Shown: one piece after another, positions 1 through 12,660 of the stretch
Position numbering within the stretch: the stretch's first letter is position 1
How the letters are laid out: every line of letters begins with the position of its first letter
Assembly (NCBI GenBank): GCA_030685235.1
Contig: MU839158.1
Coordinates: 124,001-188,000 of the forward strand
Source: Copromyces sp. CBS 386.78
Lineage: Eukaryota; Ascomycota; Sordariomycetes; Sordariales; Sordariaceae
Length of the DNA: 64,000 bases
Direction: 5' to 3'
The notes under the pieces: model-generated
The model's input: only the letters and a program-made list of their open reading frames with translations
What the model was told of the DNA's origin: nothing
Database searches by the model: none
Position numbers and translations under genes: made by a program

Positions 1-1
1 A

Positions 2-1730
2 GTGGTAGAGCAGAGATCAAACCTGCAAAAGGTCAATATCAGGCTGATGGAGATCCGCAAGGTTGCCTTCAAGCTCTCGAACGCTTTCATGGATAGCGTG
101 GAAACCATTCGACGACAAACACGAGGTCTCAACTGCCAAGAACTAATCCAGACGTGTTTCATCTTCGCAACCGAGTTCGGCAAGCGGTCTTTGCTGTACA
201 TGGACAACAACCGACGCACGATGAATAACCTGAAACTTACCAAGCTTGCCTTGGACTGGGTTAGCTTCATCTGTGACGACTGCATTTCCTCAGATCGGAA
301 AACATTCCGCTGGGCCGTGCAAGCCTTGGAGTTCGCCATGGGAATGACTCGTGGAAGACATATACTCGCCCTCGGTGATGATGAGTATGCGAGGTTGAGG
401 GCCAAGGTTGCTGGGTGTATGGCGCTCTTGATATCTCACTTCGACATCATGGGTGCCAGATCCAGCGTGGCCGCCCAGGCGGAGAAGCAGCGCTTGGAGG
501 GCCTCGTCAATCAGATCAAGCGCCTCAATAAGGGTCAAATGTTGGATGACAATGAAGCAGCCAAATACTACCAAGAACATCGTCTCGAAGAGCTGGCAAG
601 AGTTGACAACTACAGAAAGGAGATTTTACTGCAACAATCTGCCATGGGCAGAGTCCTGGAAGCTTCTAACGAGGTGGATCGGTCACTTGCGTGGCTCTCC
701 TCGACAGCGACCAACTTCACCATGAGATGGCAGCAAGGTCACTTTGTGGGTGGCGGAACTTTCGGCAACGTGTACGCGGCTGTGAACCTTGATACCGGTC
801 AGCTGATGGCCGTGAAGGAGATTCGCCTGCAAGATCCTAAACTGATCCCCAGTATTGCTGGTCAGATCAGGGATGAAATGCGGGTTCTGGAGACGGTCGA
901 TCACCCCAACGTGGTTTCTTACTACGGTATCGAGGTCCATCGCGACCGCGTGTACATGTTCATGGAGTTCTGTTCCGGAGGCTCTCTTGCCAATTTGCTG
1001 GAGCATGGCAGAATTGAGGACGAACAGGTTATCATGGTTTACGCGTTGCAGCTTCTCGAAGGTCTTGCGTACCTTCACGAGTTGAAGATTGCCCATCGCG
1101 ATATCAAACCAGAGAGTAAGTTTGCCTTCCAGTTGCTTTCTGCCAAGTGTTTCCTGATGCTAACAGCGTGTTACAGATATCCTCCTCGACCACAACGGCA
1201 TAATCAAGTATGTCGATTTTGGTGCGGCCAAACTCATCGCCCGCCAGGGACGGACGTTAGTGCAAGACCTCACCAGCACCAAGCCCAACAAGTCGATGAC
1301 AGGCACACCCATGTACATGTCGCCCGAAGTGATCAAGGGGGAGAATCCCGGTCACTTCGGAGCGGTTGACATTTGGTCTCTCGGCTGTGTCATCCTCGAG
1401 ATGGCGACCGGTCGGAGGCCATGGGCCAACCTGGACAACGAGTGGGCCATCATGTACAACATTGCCCAAGGCAACCCGCCCCAGCTGCCCAGTCAAGACC
1501 AGCTCAGCCCTCAAGGTATCGATTTCCTGAGACGCTGTTTCATGCGGGATTCCACCAAGCGCGCGACCGCCATGGAGCTGTTGCAGCACGAGTGGATCAT
1601 GACCATCAGGAACAGAGTTGTCGAGCCCGCCACCCCTAGTAGCGATGCAGGTTCATCGACGACGAGTCAAGGAATGCAAAACCCGGCGAATTCTTCACGG
1701 AGCAGCTTCCCCGGTGATGGCATGTACTGA
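2..1730 (+). CDS. os-4: MAP kinase kinase kinase of the HOG/osmosensing pathway (Ssk2/Ssk22/OS-4 type), 5'-truncated
   Basis: This is the C-terminal 555 residues of an MAPKKK that phosphorylates a Pbs2-type MAPKK in the osmotic stress cascade. The coding region is already open at the window edge, so the true start lies upstream. Exons are 2..1115 and 1177..1730; the 61-bp intron (1116..1176, GTAAGT donor, CTAAC branch point, ACAG acceptor) splits the Asn codon of the HRDIKPEN loop. The first ~240 residues match the conserved helical region in front of the kinase in Ssk2-like proteins. The kinase domain shows a glycine loop (GGGTFGNV), the Lys in MAVKEIRL, HRDIKPEN, VDFGAAK, and the activation segment GTPMYMSPEV. 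A Ser/Thr-rich tail of about 35 residues follows. Family assignment is firm. The symbol rests on recalled similarity to Neurospora OS-4, and Ssk2/SskB would be equivalent. Confidence 0.92.
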
Positions 1731-2231
1731 TTATGATTTCTGAAGTCTGAAGTGCTGCCGAGTCCGTCCGTCCGGGTCTGGTCTGGTCTGACTTGGTTGA
1801 AAGACAGAAAGAGAGAGAGAAGAGATAAAGGCTAGAGAGGAGGAGGAAAGTGTTGGCAATGGCACGCATGGCTCTAAGCAACAATTATCTTGGCACACGC
1901 CGATTTGCCCATCCATTTCTTTCATAACACATAAAGCAACAACAACAAACATTTCACCCTTTTTCGAACGGCACATGCGCGGATACGATACCCCCTTAGC
2001 TATCTATTTTTTCTTTTTTGGACGGAGAGGAGGGAGGGAGAGCTCAGAGGAGGGCTGTGAAAGTTTTGATGGTGAGGATGAGGCCAGTGGAGAAGATGGT
2101 AGCAACTTTGCTTCGGCTCGTTTGCATCTGTAGGGAGCAGGACGGAGGAAGTCAGTCAGGGAAGGGGTAAAAACTCAAAGGACGGGCAAGCAAAAAGATG
2201 CAATTGGAGTTTTTTTTCTACTACGGAGGGA

Positions 2232-2251
2232 GGCAGGCAGGCAGGCAGGCA
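2232..2251. repeat. GGCA tetranucleotide microsatellite (5 copies)
   Basis: Five perfect GGCA units in the 3' flank of the MAPKKK gene. Confidence 0.9.
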
Positions 2252-3222
2252 TCCGATAATTCGTGTGTATAGGATTGGATACAGGAGGTGTTGCGCGGGA
2301 GGTTGCTTCTTGTATGTGCGTGTTTAATTCATGGAATGAGTCGCCGAGTTTCGCTTCGCGCCTGGCGTCAGCAGTACTAAAGTTGTGTGTTGTGTGTTCG
2401 GGTTTGCGCCGTGTGCGCTGTGTGTGTGTGGGTCTAGGGTTTGAATGAATTGGCCGAGTAACGTATGTGAAATGGATGGGCAGCAAAAATCTTTTTATTT
2501 GGTATGAACCAGATGGAAAAGAGCAAATTGTCTCTCTAGGCGAGGTTTTGTTTGGGGGTACCTACGAAGGGGGGAATAATCAGACAGCGAGCGCTAGTAT
2601 ACCGTTAAGCATAGAAAAACACAAGTAATCTTTCTTCTTTGACCACTTACCCGTGCCACGCCCCCACTTGTATGGTGACAGGTGAATATGCAAAAGTGAT
2701 ATATTCTTCCCGCCACATTACCATGGATGCCGACACCTCCTCTGCCTTCATCCAGACTCGTACCAGGGTTTGACGATTGTTCAGTCAGTAGTTCTGCCGG
2801 CCTGCGTCCCTCCAGTGTTCCCGTCACTTTATTACACGGCATTTGGTACAGCATCACCCAATATATCTTCCCCGGTACGGTACAGCAACAGTACCGGGTC
2901 GCCCACCCGACTCGGCACTCAATCTTCATATGTGACGAACCCGAGGTTCGAACGAAGAACGTTTTACGGTTCTGGTCGGATAAAGGCAAACGGACTGTAA
3001 CCTGTACGTTTAATCTGGAACATGCAACCGCCCACGCGACACACCCGCCCGCCCCCCTTCTGACCCGCTTGAACTCGGTCGGGCCTTGGGCGTTTCATGT
3101 ATAGCATCATATACTGTATGTAATCCATCCGGGACGGGAGTAGACCTTGCCAAGACGTAATATGTAATGGGCGGTGTGCTGGCTGGCTGGCTGGGTGATT
3201 GATATAAAAACCATCACCCCTG

Positions 3223-3245
3223 GACGACGACGACGACGACGACGA
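3223..3245. repeat. GAC trinucleotide microsatellite
   Basis: About seven and a half perfect GAC units, not in any recognisable coding frame. Confidence 0.9.
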
Positions 3246-4050
3246 AACGGACGCTGGACGTCAAAAGAAGCGCGGAAGACGCCGTGGACGCTTACTGTGT
3301 ACACGACAATGGCGATCGATGATCAACCGTCAATCCCCGAACAGTGGGTACAGTTAACAGTAGTGTACCGCCTGGTTACGGATGAGACTACCGACGGAGT
3401 CTGTGTGAGTCTGCAGGTCAACGTGCGTGCATGGGGAAGGATGAACGCTTATCCGCAAGACTGATCGCACTTGCAGTTTCCCACAGTTTCGGTGACAAGT
3501 TCCGAGGTTTTCATCCGTCGGTTTCAACCCATACCAGACAGCCAGATCCCGACATGCTCTGGTATGCTTCGAGTGGCATGCACATTGATTGCATCCGGGG
3601 ATCGTTCGGCATGTTCTCCCTACCTTACCTGACCTTCCTTCCTACCCTGACGAGTAATCGACACACTAAAAAGCTTTGAAATCCTTCCATCAGTTCGGTT
3701 CCCTACCCGAGTCGTTCCGAACGGACTTTTCTCCGAACGGGTGCAGTTCCTAACTGTGCGGTCCATCCAGTCGGTTCAGTTCGGTTGGTAAACCCACAAA
3801 CGGCAAGAACCGATGACGATCGCGATTCCCGACAAATAAAACATGCCAATAGTAGCAGGAACTATTGAAACGTTAAATCCACGGAATGCGTGGAATGCGC
3901 GCGCGGCATGTGGAAAAAAGGGTAAGGAAAAAAGTGGTACGCACGTGGTACGCAATGTTGGTCGTCAAGATTGATTTAAGCTATTCATCCTTCAGAAAGT
4001 TCAGATGAACGCTCGACTTGTCGTCCAAAGAGGATCACCACATTTCTCCC

Positions 4051-4074
4051 CCCGCTCCCGCTCCCGCTCCCGCC
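4051..4074. repeat. CCCGCT hexanucleotide repeat, followed by CCCGAT units
   Basis: Four CCCGCT-like units; a related CCCGAT run follows at about 4087-4105. Both are intergenic. Confidence 0.8.
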
Positions 4075-5690
4075 CTCCCACTTACTCCGATCCCGATCCC
4101 GATCCTAGGTCGTCCCGATGCCCCGGAATTTCAGAAGCACCCCCTGCCGTTTTGAAAGGTGAATGAAGAAAAAGATCATGAAGATTTGTGTTCAGTTCAG
4201 CGGATGGATCGTCTGGATCCCCCGACCCCACTGTTTTTAACTGACCTTACCCTGACGAGCTGAAGCTGAAGAGCTGACGAAGCCCCAAGCTTCACTAGGT
4301 TCAATCTGGTTATTTTGAGATTGGCCAAGAAATGGAAAACATCGAAAGCCTTTCCAGAAAAGAAAACAGACTGGGATTTTTTTGGATTCTGGTGGACAAG
4401 GCTTCCAAGGAAGGCATGGTGCCAGTCACGCCATCTGGGTTTCTGAAACCCCTTTCCCACCCCAGCTCCGACGATCCTTTTCTGAACGAGTTGTTGGTTG
4501 GCCATGGTTAACTACGGTCACGATGACGGGAGAGTCACAGGACCTGTTCCCACTTTTTTACTATAAAAAGGAAGCTGGATCACAGGTGTGGTTTAGTGTG
4601 TATGGGAAGCTGAAGAGGCCAAGCTTTTTCGGTCAAGTATGTTCCTACTATATATTTCCTGGGAGGCATTCTCACCAGGTTACTTCCTTGTCACCCTCCA
4701 CCCCCCGCCCTTTTTTTTTCTCCCATGGTGTTTCAATATTTGAACTGACAACCCCCGACTAAAGATTTCTCCTCGTCGATCATCGAACGGGATGATACCT
4801 ACCCGGATGCCCCGTCAGCAAATCGTAATCGACCACCGGCCCCCGTAAAAGTAGCCACTTTACACCCCCGGCGGAGACCCCCGAAACCTTATTCGAACAT
4901 CACTTTACCTCACAAAGGGGCTCAACACAACTGCCAAACCGGCGTGCTCGATGGTATGATATAAACTTTCTTTCATACTCAGTATATCTTTCGTCATCCA
5001 TTATCCATCTTTTGACACACCTCCCCGTGTCCAGTGACAAAAGGGCAAGGGAAAGAGATGGCACAGCTCGAAAAGCGGAAGGGACCAAGGACTTCTGCCA
5101 AAAGAGCCAGACACTATCCCTCTCCTTCCGCTTCCGAGTTTCATAGCCCATAATGGGTTATCAAGACATTAAATCCACACCCGGACATAAACAAACCACC
5201 CACAGGCGCCGTTCCCTGCCTTTACTCCCCTCCCAAGTTCCCTTGCGTGCGGGTATCCGTGGCCCAACCCGAATTCCATGAGATTCCAACCCGAAGAAGC
5301 GCAGACTAGCACCCAAACAAAAGAAAACCCGTCGTGTATATATATCTGTGTCCTTGTTCAACCCATCGTATAAATGCATCCAATACTCCTTTTCACCAAA
5401 GTTTGACACAAGAAAACCCCGCCTCTCCAAGCCCCTTCTCACATATCCTCTTGGGCTGTTTCGCTGATTTTGGACCTTGCCCTATCTAGCGGATGCACAG
5501 CGGTTGATATGGTTTGAAAAATTCGTGGGTCCCGGATATTCGCGTTTGCGAGTACGCCTCCTCAGTTGGGAGGCATAAGATGCTGCGAAAGGAAGTGCTG
5601 GTACAGTGCGCTCCAAAGGGGCCCACAAGAATGAGATTGAAGGCATCTCGAAGCATATATCGAAAGCTGTGCCTCAGTCCGACCATTTCC

Positions 5691-7689
5691 TCACTTCTCA
5701 TGGTTGTTAAAGTCCTGAGGTGTAACATTCTGGGCAAACTGGAATTGTTGCTTTGCCCTCAACTGGCCAACCGGCGAGCACCGTGACGAAGACTCGGGTT
5801 GGTATGACTCCGGAAAGGTGTACTCGGTATTTCTAGCCAGGTGACTTCCGCCGTTGTTCCCGAATACGTTGTTATAGGTCGGTCCAACGGTGGGAGCAAA
5901 TGAAGGAGTTACTGGCTGACTGGTAACATAACCAGACAACTGCGGCGCCATGGAGTAATCCAACTCAGATCCCCCATTGCTGCACAGGCCAGGGGTGGGT
6001 AGAGGCTCATCCGGAGACACGTAATTCCAGGCGTTGTCGGCCGGGACCGGGTATGCGAATGGATCACGGAAGTGAACACCTAACCCGGGCGTCCCAGGTG
6101 GTGTCTTGATGCCAGCTTCGGATTTGAATGGTGGCATGGACATCTCACTAACCGCCCCGAGAGAGCCAAATGTATATGCCTGCTCATCGTCCGAACCATT
6201 GGTCATCGGGGACATGGCGCTGTTCAAAGACGCCATGATTGGGGATTGGACGTTCTGGATGCTCTGTAGCAGGGCCTCCTTCTTTCGATCAATGGTGAAC
6301 GGAGAGCGCGGCCCTCCTGAGTTCAGCGTCATGGATTTTTGTATGCGTCCCGTTAAGCTTCCGGTCGCCGACGAGATCCTCCTAATGGTGCGCGCGTTGT
6401 CCATCCGTCTGGGCGCTACGTCGATACCCGTCTTCGGTCCGTTTCCAGTACAATCGGTGCGAAGCGACATAGGCCCCAGCGGTGCTGGACGCCGCAGGTT
6501 TCTGCGGCTGGCAATGTCGGAAGGCGGAGGCGGTGACCTGAGGCGCAAGTCCGCTACCACTGGAGACGAACCGGTGCCCGAAGAAGGAGACATGGTTTCC
6601 GGGTTGATCGCACCCTCGATTGACATGCGTACCGTTGGATGTTCAGCACTGCCGTTTCCGGTACCATCCTGGCCTCCCATTTGCGATGAAAATGAGCCAT
6701 CAGAAGGATGCATAAACATGCCCCGCTCAGTGTAAGATCCATACTGATTTGCTTCACTAAGCAGGCCATCATGCTGTGCCATGGTGGCTACGGGAAGACC
6801 ATTCACTGGTCGTGGTGGCTCATTTAGACCAAACGGAAATGGGGCCGGCTGTGGATACTCCATATGATTCGAAGCTGAGCCATATGAATTCGATACGGTT
6901 GTTGGTGTAGCGAGGCTGGCAAGCCCGTACCCACGGGATCCGGATGAGTGTGGCGTGTCGTAATCAGCAGGAGCGAACCCATCGCTGTCCGATCCAGAAG
7001 GGGAGGCATTGCTTTGCGTAGCCGAAGCATTTCCAGCCAAGACCAGATCCGACTGCTCAAGGTTTGGACGCTGCCGATCTGACTGATCGCTGTTGGCGCC
7101 ATCCTCGTTCCCGATAGAGGCGGTTGATAGGCCAAGGGGCTGATGGCGGTTGCTTAGACCATAAAACTCGGTGACGGCGCCTTGGTCCTGGTCGTCGGAG
7201 GCTTTGGATTCAGACTCTGCTCTTTCCCTCGCTTGTTGTGCTTCAAACTCGGCTGTCTTTCTCATTTGTTTCTCCTTCGCTCGTCGATTTTGGAACCAAT
7301 TCTAACAGACGATGTTAGCTCACGGCACAACCATTGGGGGATTATATCTCGCGAGAACAAACATTAATCCTTGGAACCTCAACACCCATCTGTTCAGCCA
7401 GCTCACGTTTGAGACTGGTGTTCGGCTTCGGGTTCTTGGCAAACTCTCGTTCCAGCAGCTCGACCTCATCCTTTGCCAACCTAGGCTTGGGCTCTGTTTG
7501 CTTTGAAGGGTGTAGGCTTCCTGGCCCCACCATCATCGCTGCCCTCTGCTGTTGAAGAACCGTCCATTGATAGCTATTCGGATTCCAGACTTGATACTGC
7601 GGCCCATGGTGCTGTGTGTGTTGTGGGCCAGAAAAGCCCATGCCCGGGTAGTATTGCTGCTGGTAATATTTCAATAGTTCCGGATCCAT
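5691..7689 (-). CDS. Homeobox transcription factor
   Basis: This predicted 645-aa nuclear DNA-binding protein has exons 7689..7363 and 7301..5691. The 61-bp intron 7302..7362 (GTTTGT donor, CTAAC branch point, TTAG acceptor) joins ...PRIN to NWFQNRRAKEKQ. The homeodomain spans about residues 66-124. Its recognition helix carries the invariant W111, F112, N114 and R116. The remaining ~520 residues are low-complexity, rich in Ser, Pro, Asn and Gly, with no second domain seen, as expected for a disordered regulatory tail. The start is the first in-frame ATG (MDPELLKYY); the frame runs further upstream only from a TTG. It resembles the Htf1/kal-1 class of fungal homeobox regulators of conidiation and development, but I cannot settle the orthologue. 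Just upstream of the ATG is a good splice acceptor (7709-7711), suggesting an intron in the 5' leader. Confidence 0.9.
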
Positions 7690-7708
7690 TGTCCCTAGTT
7701 CGTCGACA

Positions 7709-8256
7709 CTGTCAGAGATAGCGAGAGGCAAATTAGTGATTCGGCCGGTGGGGTATGGCAGTATGAGCGGTCAGGCCAGAGACTCGAGGTTCAAAGCCAC
7801 AGCATAAGAGTGATCCAGTTCTCAGTCAAGAAAGCCCAGGAAGCCGGATGACGTCTACGCAGGTTCTCTCTCACACGGCTCTCTGTCTCGGGATGGGATG
7901 ATAAAGGGCTGATGGGTTTGCAAGAAGGAGTGACTGAGGGTCAGATGAACGAGAAAGCGGCAGACTCTCGCTTGATATGAAAGAACGTGTGGGTCAAGCA
8001 GAATACCAGGGCTAAGAGGGTGGACCGGTCGGGGGGGCTTAACCAGTTTAAGAGTGAGCAAGCCGCCAGGAGGGGCGAGCTGGCAGGGGCTACAGGGTTC
8101 GATGAGATTGGGGAGATACGGGCGGGAACGGGAGAGCGAGACACGGGCGAAGTGACGATGTGTCGGTTCACCTTGGTCTCGCGGATCCCTAGCAGACTGA
8201 AGGCGGCAAGGACAAGCAACCTGAATCCTGAAGGACAAATCACGACAGGGACTTAC
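7709..8256 (-). other. Possible 5'-leader intron of the homeobox gene
   Basis: On the minus strand a consensus acceptor (ACTAAT branch-like motif, then CTGACAG) ends at 7709, 19 bases before the homeobox ATG. The nearest strong GTAAGT donor upstream is at 8256. Pairing them gives a 548-bp leader intron. This is inferred from consensus only; other donors could be used. Confidence 0.35.
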
Positions 8257-10772
8257 AGGATGAGAAGAAGTGAGGGAGCGAGTCTTGTCTGGCCTGGAAG
8301 CAACCCAAGTGGTGATGTCGGCGGTTGAAGAGGAGGTTATGGTTTGATGACAAGCTGTGTTGTGATTTGCGCCGTGTGAGGTCGCTGCCAGCTCGACGGG
8401 GAGAACGGGGATGAGAGCAAGAAGAGGAGGATCCAGGACCTGAACAGCAACACAAGCAAGATGTATGAAGTCTTGTACAGATCTAATCGGCATGTACCTC
8501 TGGCCTAGTGTCGACGGCCAACGCGCATGGGCAAGCACACGTTGAGGCGGCGCTAGGCCGGTAGCTGGCTACTTTGAAGTGTACGTGGGAGCCTCGGGGG
8601 GGTCTCTAGGGCGGAAAGTGGATGGATGGCCGGGAGGGAAGTGCTCAAAGCAGTGTGGGTGTTCATGACAGGGGCTCACGAGTGATCCACGTCTGGGCAC
8701 CGCGGAGAGGGAGCAGGGGGGGTGGGACTGCCCTGGTTGTCGCCCTGGCTCCCCCGGTCGCCCTGATCGCCCTGATGAGATACTTTTTTCTTTTCTTGAC
8801 TTTGGTACTGGATAAAGACGGGGTGGCGCTGCTGTCCAAAGTTTCCGTGCATGTACACACTCACAGCATCACCAAACATATGTGAAGTCTCTTGACATCG
8901 ATATAGGCACCGACACTGTACGCTTTTTGAAACCTCCAAGTCACGGCTGGCTAGACTCGCAACCAGGGACAGCCGGTTTACAGGTATTTGGTCTATAAGA
9001 GCAGCACTTGAATAGCTTTACCAGTGACCACGACATGTTGGGTTGGTTAGCCGACCCGCTGACCAACTCCCCGGTGCATTTCGTGCTCTAATGGATCAGA
9101 ACCACAAGCTGGAGTACGGGGTATCGGTACATGGCTTGCAGGGATGTAACACAGTGTGCAACCCGGGGAAGGGGGCTTGAGGGTGGGAAGCTTGGTGTGG
9201 TTGGGGTTGCCAGGGTTCCCGTCTTGGGTGCACAGACGAAATGGGCCGTGAGTTGTCGCAGCGAAAAGGGGACACTGGGGGAGTGGAAGGGTTGGAAGAG
9301 AGGGGGGGGGAGCTGGAAGAGACAAGTGAAGAGGAAGAGAGCGACGCTGGTCGGGTCCTTTGAGATCCGTCATCCATGCGCCCTGGGAAAAGCAATCCCA
9401 CCCTGCAGAGCCCCACACAGTGAACGAAGACGAACATGGCATCAGGGGTCGAGATGATCATGGAGGTCCTGGCTGTGTCTGGAACGGAGAGTGCCAAACT
9501 CGTCAGTGCATCGAACCTCGTCCCTGGCCACTGGAGAGGACTGGAGATACCTAGGTAGCACCGTCTCGCAACCATTCTCACAACAGGCCCAGTGTAGACT
9601 AGACGCCAGACCCAGCTCTTGCTGAGATGACCTGAGTGCTGAGTAAAGACGCACTCGCACAACCCTTAGGGATCGACTCTGCGCCATGGACCAATTGACG
9701 CTGGCTTGACGGCTGCATCCCTGGCTCTGATGCAGGCTCAGTGCAGCTCAATGATACCCTGAAGAGTCCTGAACCTCAGGCAGATGCATGCCTGTGCTCT
9801 TTGTCTTGCAAGCAACTGGTTCGCAACACTGTGAACGAAGACGACGGGACCGATGTGTGGGCTGGAGCTGACTGGGCACTGGCGAGTCCAAGAGACAGGC
9901 CGAACTGTGGAGGGTGTCGGAGTCCATGTGTGCCAGCAGCCAGCTTGCCAGCTCTGCCAGTGCAAGTGCGGGACGGCGCTGCGGAGAGAGCTTGCGGTTA
10001 CTGTAGGAGTGGTAGGTGTGCGTGGGAGCTCTTCTGTCAAGTTGCCGAAGTAGTCTATCCGTTGGAAAGAGCCGAGTGTTCTAGTCTCGCCGTTGTGCGC
10101 GTTTCTTTTTAGTGCGAATGGTGTGAAATTGTCTAGAAAAAGACCAAAGAAAGTTAGAAAAATAAGCATTGGCCCGAACTGGACGGACGGTTCCAGGACG
10201 CAAAACACAGTAGTGTACTTAACTGCTGGGCCTACACATACATACATACCGGGACCCCCAAGAAAACCGTTGTGGTTTGCGGTGCTGTGGCCTGTGGGGG
10301 AATGTGAGACCGCTTGATGACTGGGGCGGGCAGAACACGAGATGAGGAACGGAAACTCTGATATTTCTCTGGGAGGAGTGACGGCTTGGGGGTTCTAGCG
10401 CAGGAACCGCCCAATCGGGAGTCTGTGATAAATTTGAGAGAAGCGGTGGTCTGGAATGGGCGAAATCATGGGACGATGGGCCACGTACGGGTGCAGTGCG
10501 TTGCGCCGTCATTCGGTCAGGGCCGTACACCATCCCGGAAAGCTGACTTTGGAAACTGAACGAGGTGACTACTAGCGAGTGAGGGAGGGTTTGCGAAATT
10601 CACACCCGCTCAGATTGGACCGGCTTTGTCCAGCTCAATCGTCAGACTACCAATTTCCAAAGGGCAAGTGCAGAATTTCTTCAAGCTGCCTGACATTGTC
10701 GGAAGCTGCTCCGTGTGCTTCTGACGGGCCTGAGGAAGGGATGACCGTCATGAAGTCGGTCCCAGAGGGCAA
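8257..10772. other. Gene-poor region upstream of the homeobox gene
   Basis: Moderately GC-rich DNA with many short overlapping open frames on both strands and none with recognisable motifs. G-rich stretches occur near 8700-8720 and 9300-9310. It probably holds the homeobox promoter and leader, and is normal in composition up to the transposon boundary. Confidence 0.5.
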
Positions 10773-10781
10773 GTCTGCTTG
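10773..10781 (+). repeat. Left target-site duplication (GTCTGCTTG)
   Basis: Nine bases immediately outside the left terminal inverted repeat. They are identical and in direct orientation to 14300-14308. Confidence 0.88.
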
Positions 10782-10834
10782 GAGGCGGGCTAGCCACAGA
10801 CTACCCCCTTCCCCTATAACCAGACTACCTAACC
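10782..10834 (+). repeat. Left terminal inverted repeat (53 bp)
   Basis: It begins GAGGCGGGCTAGCCACA and ends ACTACCTAACC. It matches the reverse complement of 14247-14299 at 50 of 53 positions. One difference is G versus A, and two shift the length of adjoining C runs around a TT. Confidence 0.88.
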
Positions 10835-12555
10835 CGTTTGGGTAGGAGTACAGGGCAAGGGAGCTGGCATATCAAGTATTTCTGTGCGTGCCGCTGAGCA
10901 AGGGTCCCTATCATTCATATTAGTAAAAATCCCCGCCAAAAATAGGGTTTTATAATATAGGCCGCCTTAGCTGTACCTTACATACGAAATCTATTAATAT
11001 ATACTCCTATCGTACCCAAACATACCCTATAACTTACAATATTATATATATTACTAAATCTAGGCATAGTATTAAGGAGAGGAGAGGAGAGAGGAGAAGA
11101 ATATCTATTTTTTATAATCTTTTATACTCTCTAGTTTTATATAGTTTACTAACTTACTTTCTAAATGTATATGAAATTATATATATATGTAAATTTATAT
11201 TCTATTACTTATTTAATAATTAATTAGATAGTGGGGACAATAGGATATAAATAACTTCCTACTAGAAATTAATTAGTAGGGTAATATTAAATATACGGGG
11301 AGCCTCTATTATAAGTACTACCGGGCTACTATAGCCTCTAATAATATATCCCTCCTCTTAACGAGAGGGTAAATAGTCGTTAGGTTTTATACCCTTTTAT
11401 ACTTTAATAAAGTTCGCCTTTTAACCTTTTGTAAGAGTTAGTTAATATTAAATTATATAGTCTATCTAATTAGCGGCGGGGGTGGAGCTAGGCCGATTAG
11501 TATTAGGTTACGAACTAAGTTAAGTAGCCTAGCTAGTAGTAAATTTAATAAATCGAATTAGTAAATCGGTTATTTTCGTTTTACCTTTTTTCGTTCTCTT
11601 TAAAAGCTCTAGATCTATAATATATCGTTTGGGGTCGATATTAGCCTACTTTTATTAATAAATAGGCTTTATAAATATTAAATTAACGGGTATATAAAGG
11701 TAGAGGATAAATTACTAGATCTCTAGGCAAATATTAGTACGGGTCGATATTTTTTAATATTAGTAATAGTCTAACTATAATTACCTTCTTACTATTAATA
11801 TCCTGCGATAATTCTATATATGCTGCTAATATATAATAATAGGGTAAACTTAATTAGTTATTATACGTAAGGGTATAGAAGGAAGGTATTATATTTAAAT
11901 TTCCTAGTATATAACCCTTTACCTAGTTATATTGGTTTTGAATTAATTTGAGCACCTTCTATAAAACCTTCTCTATAATAATTATTAATAGAAGATTACG
12001 TTTAAACAAATTTTTAGTAGCGTATATTTTTTATGCGAGTTTATTATTATAATCCTTTTGTTTCTTATTAATAAGGATACGAATTTTATTAAATACGTTA
12101 TATAAAGAGGTAGATAGGTTATTGAGGATATAGTGAAACTTTAAGTATAACGATTTAGATATATTAGTGTTCATTATACTATAATTGCGGTAGTATTTGG
12201 TATAAAATCGTACCTATTGTTCGCAGACTAATTAGAAAGTATTTTTAATATATTCGACGATTTTTATTGTATATAAGTTAATTAGTAATTTAGATGGTCG
12301 GATAGGGGGTTAATATTAATTGGGCTGATAATTACCGAAAATTTTCTTTAAATATTTAAAAAAATACTTATAATAATCAATCTTATTAATATAGGTAATT
12401 GCTTTGAATATTAATAATAACTTAAACAGGTTGTAATCCTAGTTTTTTAAATTAATTTTATAAGTCTTACCCTTTAGGTATATTATATTAGAACGAGCAA
12501 TAACCTTTAATATAGAGGGTCTATATAAACGAGGGTAATTAGTAGTACTAGTATT

Positions 12556-12660
12556 AGAGGGTTGTATACTAAAGGGTTATATATTAAAAAGTTATATACT
12601 AGAGGGTTGTATATTAGAGGGTTATATATTAAAAGGTTATATACTAGAAGGTTGTATATT
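12556..12660. repeat. Seven-copy 15-bp tandem array inside the RIP-damaged transposon
   Basis: Seven diverged 15-bp units with a core like GGGTTRTATAYTARA run without a break. The unit length is a multiple of three, so the array may be a remnant of a five-residue repeat in the lost transposase; that is inference. Differences between units are mostly A/G and C/T exchanges, as RIP would produce. Confidence 0.75.

Larger units (their letters stand above)
1731..5690. other. Intergenic region between convergent os-4 and homeobox genes
   Basis: These roughly 4 kb lie between two gene 3' ends and should hold both 3' UTRs. I see no frame with coding character; the open frames are short and lack recognisable motifs. 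The region carries several short tandem repeats: GGCA (2232-2251), CTGG (3178-3193), GAC (3223-3245), CCCGCT (4051-4074) and CCCGAT (about 4087-4105). Around 3700-3800 variants of a TTCGGTT/TCCGAACGG word recur. Confidence 0.6.

Noticed and set aside
7690..7731. Extending the homeobox protein upstream to 7731
   Set aside because: That frame opens with TTG, not ATG, and the segment contains a good splice acceptor; the first ATG is at 7689.
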